DNA from: Ruminococcaceae bacterium UBA5450
GTDB taxonomy: Bacteria > Bacillota > Clostridia > Oscillospirales > Acutalibacteraceae
Assembly (NCBI GenBank): GCA_002424295.1
Contig: DIQY01000010.1
Coordinates: 1 to 18,972, forward strand
DNA: 18,972 nucleotides
Reading direction: 5' to 3'
Shown in pieces: positions 12,812-18,972 of the stretch. A program made the position numbers and the translations under genes. Numbering within the stretch: position 1 is the stretch's first letter; each line of letters starts with the position of its first letter. Below the pieces are notes generated by a model. It saw only the letters and a list, made by a program, of their open reading frames with translations. It did no database searches and was not told the origin of the DNA.

Positions 12812-15202
12812 TTAAGCACGCAAAGTGGCACCAAATTTCTCAAGTTCGGCAATTACCTTCTTGATGGTGGAATTTACGCGCTCTTCTGTCAAGGTTCCAT
12901 CTGCAGAGCGCAGAATGATTCGGAAAGCGACACTCTTTTTGCCAAAAGCGATTTGTTCACCGCGGTAAACATCAAATAGTTCGATATGTTCCAGCAGATT
13001 GCCGGAGCCTTTCTTGATTGCTTTTTCAAGAACGAGAACAGGAATATCAGCATTGCAGATTAGTGCAAGGTCTCGGGAGACAGCAGGAAATTTCGGCAGC
13101 GGCTGATAAGTGATGGATTTTTGGCTGGCTTGATAGAGCATTTTAACATCCAAACTGAAGCTGTATGCGCGCCCGCCAATGCCGTAATTTTCCATTACAT
13201 TCGGGTGAAGCTCGCCAATCACGCCGAGGCGTTTTCCATTGATACTTAAGACAGCACAGCGTCCAGGATGATAGCTGTATTCTTCTTTAGAAGCTTTGAT
13301 GTCCCAGTCGTATATACCAAGTCGAGAGAGCAGACCTTCCAGAATTCCTTTGCAGGAAAAGAAATCATAATCTTCTCCATACATGCCACAGATCAGGGTC
13401 GCTTTTTCGATAGGCAGTTCATTTTCTGTTGTAGGAATGTATTCGCTGGCCATTTCGAAGAGGCAGGCACTGTCATTGCGGTTGTTATAATTGCGCGCCA
13501 GAGTTTCCATCATACTGGGAAGCGCTACGGTACGCATAATGCTGGTGTCTTCTCCGAGCGGATTGGAAATCGTAATGGATTTGCGGAGAAAATCATCTTT
13601 AGGCATCAGAATTTTGTCGTAATATTTAGGCGAAATAAAAGAGTAGGTCATAATTTCGCTGGCACCGAGTGCAAGCATTGTATTGGAAATCTTCTGCTGG
13701 AATTTTTGTTCCGGTGTATATTTTCCCTGTGCTCCACCGGGAAGTGCCGCTCCCGGAATTTTATTATATCCGTAAAATCTTGCAATTTCTTCGGCAATAT
13801 CGGCTTTGTGCTGTAGATCCGGGCGGAAAGACGGAACAATGATTGTATCATCGTCAAATTTGCATTCCAGCTTTTTCAGAATACTCTTCATTGTTTCTTT
13901 TGAAATATCAGTGTCAAGGAAACGGTTGATCCAATCAGCTTCCAAAGGAATGCGGCGGGGTTCATGATCGGAACAGTCGTCTACAATCATTCCGTCCATG
14001 ATATCCCCGGCATCTAAGAGCTCAATCAGTTCGCAGGCACGCTGCAGAGCCGGCAGACAGTTTTGCGGATCAAGACCTTTTTCATAGCGGGCAGAAGCAT
14101 CTGTGCGCATCCCTTGATCGCGTGCAGTGGTACGAACGGAAGCACCGTTAAAGCAGGCGGATTCAAAAACAACCGTGTTGGTGTCTTCCATAATACCGCT
14201 GTATTCGCCGCCCATCACACCGGCAATCGCAATCGGCTTTTCGCTGTCGGCAATGATCAGCTGGTTTTCGGTCAGAGTGTGTTCCACGTCATCCAGCGTT
14301 GTAATCTTTTCTCCGGATTTTGCACGGCGGATATGAATCTTTCCGTCTTTTACAAAGCGCAGGTCAAAGGCGTGCATTGGTTGACCATATTCCATCATGA
14401 CATAGTTTGTGATATCCACAATGTTATTGATTGGGCGGACTCCCATTGAACGCAGACGTTCCCGCATCCAAAGGGGACTCGGCGCCACACGCACATTTTT
14501 GACAATTCGGTTGGAATAGAGGGAGCAAAGATCCGGCGCTTCAATTTTTGCGTCTAAAAGCCCTCTGCAATCCCCAGCGCCTGCTTTTACAATCGGCTTA
14601 TGCTTTTTAAGCGGCAGATTGAAAGTAGCGGCGGCTTCCCGCGCAAGTCCGATCATTGAGAAACAGTCCGGACGATTGTTGGTGATTTCAAATTCGACAA
14701 TGGTATCATTAAAATTGAGCGCTTCCTGAATCGGCATGCCAAGCTCAAGCTTGCAGCCATCTTCTTCAGTAAGAACCATGATTCCATCCTCGATGGCATG
14801 CGGAAAGTCATGAACAGTGAGTCCTAATTCGCCGACAGAGCAAAGCATTCCGTTTGATTCCACACCGCGCAGTTTGCCTTTTTTAATTTTCTTTCCGCCG
14901 GGGAGAAGGCTATTGTGGAGCGCTGCCGGAACAAAATCTCCCTTTTTCAGATTCTGCGCGCCGGTTACAATTTGAATTGGTGCATCGGAACCAACATCGA
15001 CCTGTGTAATCCAGAGGTGATCACTGTCTGGGTGATGATCCAAAGAGAGTACCTTTCCTACGACAACGTTTTGGATATCTTCACCTTCTGTTTCCCAGCT
15101 TTCTACTTTACTTCCGCTGAGCGTCATTGCCTCGGTGAAGTCTCGAAGCTTCATTTTTGGCAGATCTACGAATTCCTGAAGCCATCTCATTGATAAATTC
15201 AT
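12812..15202 (-). CDS. pheT: Phenylalanine-tRNA ligase, beta subunit
   Basis: PheT is the large subunit of the (alpha-beta)2 synthetase that charges tRNA-Phe. The 796-residue bacterial form has its usual domains: N-terminal MRWLQEFVDL, the EMAP-II-like tRNA-binding domain (about 40-150; HHPDSDHLWITQVDVG, NGMLCSVGELGL), B3/B4 editing domain (about 210-390; GVMGGEYSG), B5 domain (about 400-475), the catalytic-like core (about 485-690) and a C-terminal anticodon-binding FDX-ACB domain (about 700-796; FPAVSRDLALIC). The ATG at 15202 has only a weak ribosome binding site; ATG at 15190 is a possible alternative. It follows pheS by 32 bases and depends on the same T-box transcript. Confidence 0.97.
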   Translation of the reverse strand: MNLSMRWLQEFVDLPKMKLRDFTEAMTLSGSKVESWETEGEDIQNVVVGKVLSLDHHPDSDHLWITQVDVGSDAPIQIVTGAQNLKKGDFVPAALHNSLLPGGKKIKKGKLRGVESNGMLCSVGELGLTVHDFPHAIEDGIMVLTEEDGCKLELGMPIQEALNFNDTIVEFEITNNRPDCFSMIGLAREAAATFNLPLKKHKPIVKAGAGDCRGLLDAKIEAPDLCSLYSNRIVKNVRVAPSPLWMRERLRSMGVRPINNIVDITNYVMMEYGQPMHAFDLRFVKDGKIHIRRAKSGEKITTLDDVEHTLTENQLIIADSEKPIAIAGVMGGEYSGIMEDTNTVVFESACFNGASVRTTARDQGMRTDASARYEKGLDPQNCLPALQRACELIELLDAGDIMDGMIVDDCSDHEPRRIPLEADWINRFLDTDISKETMKSILKKLECKFDDDTIIVPSFRPDLQHKADIAEEIARFYGYNKIPGAALPGGAQGKYTPEQKFQQKISNTMLALGASEIMTYSFISPKYYDKILMPKDDFLRKSITISNPLGEDTSIMRTVALPSMMETLARNYNNRNDSACLFEMASEYIPTTENELPIEKATLICGMYGEDYDFFSCKGILEGLLSRLGIYDWDIKASKEEYSYHPGRCAVLSINGKRLGVIGELHPNVMENYGIGGRAYSFSLDVKMLYQASQKSITYQPLPKFPAVSRDLALICNADIPVLVLEKAIKKGSGNLLEHIELFDVYRGEQIAFGKKSVAFRIILRSADGTLTEERVNSTIKKVIAELEKFGATLRA

Positions 15203-15234
15203 ATGCTTTAACCACGCTTTCTATCCTAAGTTGA

Positions 15235-16260
15235 TCAACCGAATTGTTTTAAGAATCGTACGTCGTTTTCATAGAACAGACGCATATCGTCGATTTGGTA
15301 GCGGCGCATAACAACACGCTCCAGTCCCATCCCGAGAGCAAATCCAGTGTAAACTTCCGGATCGATTCCGCAGTTTGCCAGAACTTTCGGATGGACCATG
15401 CCGCAGCCCAGAATTTCAATCCAGCCTTCTCCTTTACAGAGACGGCAGCCTTCACCGTGGCAGTGAAAGCACTGTACATCCACTTCAGCGGAAGGCTCCG
15501 TGAAGGGGAAATGGTGAGGGCGAAAACGAACAACGCTGTCTTCTCCGTAAAGACGTTTTACGAAGGTCTCAAGGGTTCCCTTCAGGTGGGCAAAAGTGAT
15601 GCCCTTATCAACGACCAGTCCTTCGATCTGATGAAAGATAGGGGAATGAGTGGCATCTACGGCATCACTGCGGTAGACACGGCCGGGGCTGATAATGCGG
15701 ATAGGAGGCTTTTGCTTTTCCATCACGCGTACCTGTACCGGGCTTGTCTGTGTACGCAGCAGAATATTTTCGTTGATATAAAAAGTATCCTGTGTATCAC
15801 GTGCCGGGTGATTTTTAGGGATATTCAGTGCTTCAAAGTTATAGTAGTCAGTTTCTACTTCGGGGCCATCTACGATATCAAACCCCATGCCGACAAAAAT
15901 TTCTTTAATCTCATCAAGACCAATGGAGAGCGGATGCTTGGCACCAAGCTGCTGACGTTTTCCAGGCATTGTTACATCGATTGCTTCATGTTCCAGACGG
16001 TGTGCAAGCTCTTGCTTCTTTAATTCTGCAGAACGTTTTTGTAATTCTGATTCGATAAAAGAACGAATCTCGTTTGCTTTCTGTCCAACTGCAGGACGCT
16101 CTTCGGCAGAGAGCTTTCCCATTTGTTTCAGAATTGCAGTGAGTTCTCCTTTTTTGCCGAGGTATTTTACGCGCAGATCATCTAATGGTTTTTGCTCATC
16201 GACTCCCTTGAGGTCATCCGATACCTTTTGGCGGATTGCCTCTAAATCCTCTTTAATCAT
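15235..16260 (-). CDS. pheS: Phenylalanine-tRNA ligase, alpha subunit
   Basis: PheS carries the class II catalytic site for Phe-tRNA formation. The 341-residue protein has an N-terminal coiled coil (about 1-90) that grips tRNA, then motif 1 near 110-135 (KHPLSIGLDEIKEIFVGMGF), motif 2 near 200-225 (GRVYRSDAVDATHSPIFHQIEG) quoted here as GRVYRSD...FHQIEG, and motif 3 GFALGMGLERVVMRRY near 308-323. A Cys/His-rich insert CFHCHGEGCRLCKGEGW near 265-281 looks able to bind a metal ion, and Cys replaces the usual Ala in LGCGMVHP. AGGAAAGG precedes the ATG at 16260. The T-box leader lies directly upstream. Confidence 0.97.
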   Translation of the reverse strand: MIKEDLEAIRQKVSDDLKGVDEQKPLDDLRVKYLGKKGELTAILKQMGKLSAEERPAVGQKANEIRSFIESELQKRSAELKKQELAHRLEHEAIDVTMPGKRQQLGAKHPLSIGLDEIKEIFVGMGFDIVDGPEVETDYYNFEALNIPKNHPARDTQDTFYINENILLRTQTSPVQVRVMEKQKPPIRIISPGRVYRSDAVDATHSPIFHQIEGLVVDKGITFAHLKGTLETFVKRLYGEDSVVRFRPHHFPFTEPSAEVDVQCFHCHGEGCRLCKGEGWIEILGCGMVHPKVLANCGIDPEVYTGFALGMGLERVVMRRYQIDDMRLFYENDVRFLKQFG

Positions 16261-16293
16261 CTATAACATCCTTTCCTGAGGCTGGAACCGGAA

Positions 16294-16545
16294 AAATAAA
16301 AAGCCTTCATCCCCCAATAGAGGGACGAAGGCAAAACTTTCGTGGTACCACCCTGATTCTGTACTCTAACGACCGATAACGGGGTCTGCCGTTCTGCGCC
16401 TACTTCATTTTATAAATGGTTCTGCGCAGCCACTCCAAAGGGAAACTTTGCGAACTTTGCCGGTAAATGCGTTCTCAGCCGGGTGACGCATTCTCTCTTT
16501 ACGGGCATTTTAAGACCGCTACTTTACTTTATCATCGTGTTTGTT
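16294..16545 (-). promoter_or_regulatory. T-box riboswitch controlling pheST
   Basis: Read on the minus strand, the T-box core AGGGTGGTACCACG lies at 16354-16341. Its AGGG and ACG can pair with CGTCCCT (16327-16321) to form the antiterminator. The competing terminator is GCCTTCGTCCC (16332-16322) with GGGATGAAGGC (16313-16303) followed by a U-run at 16302-16294. Stem I shows AAGAGAG plus the AATGCGT/ACGCATT hairpin (16492-16466), and a stem III-like AACGG/CCGTT hairpin lies near 16396-16376. A UUC triplet near 16454-16452, after stem I, is a candidate Phe specifier codon. Uncharged tRNA-Phe would bind and permit read-through into pheS. Confidence 0.92.
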
Positions 16546-16569
16546 TTTATTCAATTTATGAACTATTTA

Positions 16570-16598
16570 ACTATATCACGCACCTTTTTTATTTGCAA
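16570..16598 (-). promoter_or_regulatory. Sigma-A promoter of the T-box/pheST unit
   Basis: On the minus strand TTGCAA (16598-16593), a 17-base spacer and TATAGT (16575-16570). The start point near 16563 precedes T-box Stem I by about 20-25 bases. Confidence 0.65.
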
Positions 16599-16614
16599 GC
16601 ACTTAAAAGCACTT
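16597..16614. repeat. Tandem AAGCACTT direct repeat between divergent promoters
   Basis: AAGCACTT occurs at 16597-16604 and again at 16607-16614, exactly one helical turn (10 bp) apart. The first copy overlaps the edge of the pheST -35. It sits between the divergent pheS and acpS promoters, where a binding site for a regulator would be expected, but no known operator matches it. Confidence 0.4.
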
Positions 16615-16644
16615 TTAGATAAACTTTTTCGTAAATTCCTTTAT

Positions 16645-16673
16645 TTGTAAACAAAATCGAGGTGTGATAAAAT
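16645..16673 (+). promoter_or_regulatory. Sigma-A promoter of acpS-nnrD
   Basis: TTGTAA (16645-16650), a 17-base spacer and TAAAAT (16668-16673) with a TGa extended -10. The acpS start codon follows 29 bases later, giving a short leader. Confidence 0.6.
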
Positions 16674-16702
16674 AGAAAAAAGTGTTTTGGGAGGATTGCT
16701 TT

Positions 16703-17128
16703 ATGGACGCAGTTGGAATTGATCTCTGTGAGATTTCACGGATTAAAGAATCGATGAAACGGGAAAGCTTTTGTCGTAGAATCCTTGGACAAAGAGAATT
16801 TTTGGAACTCCAGAAGCGCGGATTTTCGCCCCAGAGCGTTGCGGCTTCTTTTAGTGCTAAAGAAGCTTTTTCTAAAGCGGTTGGTACCGGACTCCACGGA
16901 TTTTCTCTTTGCGAAGTGGAGCTGCTGCATCGGGAAAATGGAGCCCCATATCTGCACTTTTCTGGAAAAGCGGCCCGCTTGGCATTTGGAAAAGAATTTA
17001 TGGTCAGCGTTAGCCATACGGATACTTTGGTAACGGTGATCGTCATCGGAAAGGAGATTTCAAATGGAACTAATCTCGGAAAAATTCGCCCATTCGATTT
17101 TAAAGTCCAGAGCACAGAATGCCAATAA
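16703..17128 (+). CDS. acpS: Holo-[acyl-carrier-protein] synthase
   Basis: AcpS transfers 4'-phosphopantetheine from CoA to apo-ACP, activating fatty-acid synthesis. The 141-residue protein shows the two family signatures: VGIDLCEISRI (4-14) with metal-binding Asp7, and FSAKEAFSKAVGTG (50-63) with Glu54 and Lys58, plus VSVSHTD near 109-115. GGGAGG lies eight bases before ATG 16703; an upstream in-frame TTG at 16682 is disfavoured. The protein is about 20 residues longer than usual, and this tail (after VIVIGKEI) lies wholly in the 65-base overlap with nnrD, so the extension may be a by-product of the overlap. acpS next to nnrD is a common Firmicutes pair. Confidence 0.93.
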   Translation: MDAVGIDLCEISRIKESMKRESFCRRILGQREFLELQKRGFSPQSVAASFSAKEAFSKAVGTGLHGFSLCEVELLHRENGAPYLHFSGKAARLAFGKEFMVSVSHTDTLVTVIVIGKEISNGTNLGKIRPFDFKVQSTECQ

Positions 17129-17897
17129 AGGGAATTTTGGAAGGCTCCTTTGTATTTGCGGCAGCTATGGGATGGCGGGAGCTGCTGTCCTTTGCGGAGG
17201 TGGAGCGCTGAGATGCGGAACCGGTTTAGTGGATATGGCGGTGCCGAAATCTATTTATCCGATCGTTGCTTCCAGACTTTTAGAACCAGTTTATACGGTT
17301 TATCAGAAGGATGATTTTTCTCCGGTCGAATCCGCATTAAAAAGGGCAACTGCTTGTGTGATGGGGTGTGGATTTTCAACGGAATATCCCGATCGGGTTC
17401 GGAATGTTTTAAAGCATTGTCAAGTACCGCTTGTTTTGGATGCGGATGGATTAAACTGTATTGCAGAAGAGGCTGATACGATTTTGCCGTCTCTTGAGAT
17501 GCCGCTTATTTTAACTCCCCACCCGGGAGAAATGGCAAGGCTTACCGGTAAAACTGTTTCACAAGTGCAGAAAAATCGAGCGGAACTTGCATCCTGCTAT
17601 GCCGAAAAATGGAATGCAGTGGTCGTTTTAAAAGGAGCTGGGACGATTGTTGCTTCTCCCAATGGACAAGTCCTTCAGAATCCGACTGGGAATCCTGGTA
17701 TGGCCAAAGGTGGAAGCGGAGATCTCCTTTCGGGTATGATCGGGGCGTTTCTTGCACAGGGAGCGGAACCTTTTGCGGCAGCTTCGGCAGGCGTTTATTT
17801 TCATGGACTTGCCGGAGACTTTGCTGCAAAAAAGTTTTCTCAGACCGCGATGCTTCCGCATGATCTTTTAAAAGAATTGCCGGGGGTTTTCCTTTAA
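17064..17897 (+). CDS. nnrD: ADP/ATP-dependent NAD(P)H-hydrate dehydratase
   Basis: NnrD repairs damaged, hydrated NAD(P)H back to NAD(P)H. The 277-residue protein is the C-terminal (ribokinase-like) domain of YjeF-type enzymes without the epimerase domain. Seen are KGNFGRLLCICGSYGMAGAA (22-41), LDADGLN near 125-131, LTPHPGEMARLTG near 150-162, VVLKGAGT near 187-194, and the nucleotide-binding GMAKGGSGDLLSG near 212-224 with catalytic Asp220. ATG 17064 has AAGGAG seven bases before it, inside acpS, and starts at the family N-terminus. No nnrE epimerase is in the window. Confidence 0.93.
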   Translation: MELISEKFAHSILKSRAQNANKGNFGRLLCICGSYGMAGAAVLCGGGALRCGTGLVDMAVPKSIYPIVASRLLEPVYTVYQKDDFSPVESALKRATACVMGCGFSTEYPDRVRNVLKHCQVPLVLDADGLNCIAEEADTILPSLEMPLILTPHPGEMARLTGKTVSQVQKNRAELASCYAEKWNAVVVLKGAGTIVASPNGQVLQNPTGNPGMAKGGSGDLLSGMIGAFLAQGAEPFAAASAGVYFHGLAGDFAAKKFSQTAMLPHDLLKELPGVFL

Positions 17898-18027
17898 AGA
17901 CTATCATTTGGACAAATTTTATCTTTTTGTTTCAATCTTTCTCATTCTACACGGATCTTTCTGATTATGCATAGGATAGAGCAGCAAAATTCGGTGAATA
18001 AATCCGGATTAGTTTGCCAATGCTATC

Positions 18028-18042
18028 AAAGGAAAATCCTTT
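18028..18042 (+). promoter_or_regulatory. Small palindrome AAAGGA-AAA-TCCTTT before mazF
   Basis: A 6-bp inverted repeat with a 3-base loop ends immediately before an in-frame ATG at 18043. The AAAGGA arm would be the ribosome binding site for that ATG and would be occluded when folded. This favours translation from the ATG at 18064, or points to control of translation. The 166-base gap 17898-18063 holds no antitoxin-sized ORF and no convincing promoter. Confidence 0.35.
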
Positions 18043-18063
18043 ATGCGGAGTGTGAATAGATTT

Positions 18064-18429
18064 ATGAATGTCAAGCGGGGAGATATATTTTACGCAGATC
18101 TCAGTCCTGTCGTCGGATCAGAGCAGGGCGGAGTGAGGCCTGTATTAATTGTTCAAAATGATGTCGGAAACCGTTTCAGTCCAACCGTAATCGCAGCAGC
18201 GATTACAAGTCAAAAAGGAAAGGCGGATCTTCCGACGCATATTTATCTGGATGCCGGAGATACCGGTTTATCCAAAGACAGTGTGGTCCTTCTGGAACAA
18301 GTCCGCACCCTTGATAAACACCGATTAAAAGAAAAAATGGGGCGCCTTGATCAACAGAGTATGAATCAGGTGGATCAGGCGATTTCCGTTAGTCTTGGAA
18401 TCGGAGGACGCAGCAGGGCAACTACATAA
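18064..18429 (+). CDS. mazF: MazF/PemK-type mRNA endoribonuclease toxin, no antitoxin adjacent
   Basis: This 121-residue protein closely follows the Gram-positive MazF/NdoA pattern: VKRGDIFYADLSPVVGSEQG, then GVRPVLIVQND, NRFSPTVIAAAIT and LLEQVRTLDK. From the ATG at 18064 the catalytic Arg and Thr fall at positions 25 and 48, as in Bacillus subtilis MazF, which supports this start; an in-frame ATG at 18043 would add seven residues. GGAG lies 13 bases upstream, rather far. MazF cleaves single-stranded mRNA at short motifs and is normally held by a small antitoxin encoded just upstream. No such ORF exists between nnrD and this gene, so the antitoxin must be elsewhere or absent. Confidence 0.9.
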   Translation: MNVKRGDIFYADLSPVVGSEQGGVRPVLIVQNDVGNRFSPTVIAAAITSQKGKADLPTHIYLDAGDTGLSKDSVVLLEQVRTLDKHRLKEKMGRLDQQSMNQVDQAISVSLGIGGRSRATT

Positions 18430-18508
18430 ATAGCCCTGCAAAATAAGAAAAACTACATGTGATTTCTCGTTTTTTAGTGTTGCGAAAAGAGAATAAAATA
18501 GCCATAGA

Positions 18509-18558
18509 AGAAGGGATTCAAAACGGATCAAAATCCGTTTTGAATCCCTTCTCTTTTT
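18509..18558 (+). terminator. Strong intrinsic terminator after mazF
   Basis: AAGGGATTCAAAACGGAT (18511-18528) and ATCCGTTTTGAATCCCTT (18533-18550) form a perfect 18-bp stem with a 4-base loop, extendable by two pairs, followed by CTCTTTTT. Its T-run overlaps the -35 of the next promoter by two bases. Confidence 0.92.
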
Positions 18559-18590
18559 GACAGGTTTTTCCTAAGAACTTGTGTCATACT
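18557..18590 (+). promoter_or_regulatory. spoIIG-type promoter with a 22-bp spacer
   Basis: TTGACA (18557-18562) and CATACT (18585-18590) are separated by exactly 22 bases. The Bacillus subtilis spoIIG promoter is known for the same abnormal 22-bp spacing and needs phosphorylated Spo0A for activation by sigma-A RNA polymerase. The gene that follows is spoIIGA. I could not find a perfect TGNCGAA 0A box nearby; TTGCGAA (18479 region) is one mismatch off. Confidence 0.6.
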
Positions 18591-18612
18591 CCAAATAAGA
18601 GGTGAGAAACTC

Positions 18613-18972
18613 GTGCAGGTGATCTATGTAGATGTTCTTCTGGGAACAAATCTGTTTGTGGATTTTTGCCTCCTGCTTTTAAATGCAAAATTTCTGCATT
18701 TGGAGCCGAAAAAAGGGAGACTGATTTTGGGAGCATCGGTGGGGGCGGTGGGATCTCTGATTGTGCTTGTTCCCGCGATGGAGACGTGGGTTAGTTTTAT
18801 TTATCAGCTGCTTTTGGCGGCGATCATTACATATTGTGCGTTTGGCTTTTGTGGGAGAGCCTTATTTTTAAGACAGCTGCTTTCTTTTTATGTAATGAGT
18901 TTTGCCTTTGCAGGGATTATGTTAGTCCTTTGGTACTTCTTGGCACCAAAAGGTCTTTTTATTAAAAACAAT
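18613..18972 (+). CDS. spoIIGA: Sporulation sigma-E factor-processing peptidase SpoIIGA (N-terminal part)
   Basis: The first 120 codons are present; the gene runs off the window. SpoIIGA is a septal membrane aspartic protease that cleaves pro-sigma-E in the mother cell in response to SpoIIR. The visible part is its membrane domain: QVIYVDVLLGTNLFVDFCLLLL (about 2-23, read in parts) matches the family opening (IYLDVIWLLNFxFD in B. subtilis), with about four hydrophobic segments near 5-25, 38-57, 60-80 and 90-110. The GTG start at 18613 has AAGAGGTGAG about eight bases upstream; an in-frame GTG at 18619 is possible. The protease domain and sigE would follow beyond the window. Confidence 0.88.
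   Translation, partial: MQVIYVDVLLGTNLFVDFCLLLLNAKFLHLEPKKGRLILGASVGAVGSLIVLVPAMETWVSFIYQLLLAAIITYCAFGFCGRALFLRQLLSFYVMSFAFAGIMLVLWYFLAPKGLFIKNN

Noticed and set aside
15295..16023. 242-residue plus-strand ORF opposite pheS
   Set aside because: Shadow of the pheS frame; its codons mirror a conserved synthetase and no motif is visible.
1..18972. CRISPR array, insertion sequence, phage or plasmid genes, tRNA or rRNA genes
   Set aside because: No regular repeat-spacer pattern, transposase, integrase, att-like duplication, or tRNA/rRNA sequence was recognised on either strand.

Overview
The window (about 19 kb, moderate GC) reads as chromosome of an anaerobic, spore-forming member of the Clostridia, most likely close to Oscillospiraceae/Ruminococcaceae. 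This rests on a SpoIIGA N-terminus at the right edge, a T-box leader before pheST, an IreB-family protein, low-GC-type sigma-A promoters with strong AGGAGG-like ribosome binding sites, and a split last two steps of purine synthesis (a stand-alone PurO-type IMP cyclohydrolase beside a PurH reduced to its AICAR transformylase domain). The genus is not determined.

Layout, left to right. 1-1548 (+): tail of a substrate-binding protein and two polar amino-acid ABC permeases. 1549-1900: non-coding, with several hairpins and a palindromic promoter. 1901-2530 (+): SGNH hydrolase. 2629-4046 (+): short NfeD protein and SPFH/band-7 protein, a known membrane-microdomain pair. 4342-9751 (+): purine operon purE-purM-purN-purO-purH-purD with tight overlaps, its own promoter and leader hairpin, and a strong terminator. 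9906-11528 (+): promoter, a 28-codon Cys-rich leader ORF, an antiterminator/terminator pair, and a TcyP-like cystine symporter. 11560-12071 (+): a decayed second SGNH hydrolase. 12082-12129: a bidirectional terminator. 12145-16260 (-): pheS-pheT behind a T-box, then ireB plus an unrecognised 99-aa protein with their own promoter. 16703-18429 (+): acpS-nnrD, then a MazF-type toxin without an adjacent antitoxin. 18557-18972 (+): a promoter with a 22-bp spacer and the start of spoIIGA, cut by the window edge.

How parts work together. The purine genes cover several steps from PRA to IMP (PurD, PurN, PurM, PurE, PurH, PurO); purF, purL, purC and purB must lie elsewhere. pheS and pheT form the two subunits of one synthetase whose expression is tuned by uncharged tRNA-Phe. 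The most interesting region is 9906-10190: a Cys-rich leader peptide, followed by mutually exclusive RNA hairpins, placed directly before a putative cystine importer. This has the architecture of ribosome-mediated attenuation sensing cysteine supply. The mechanism is inferred from sequence alone.
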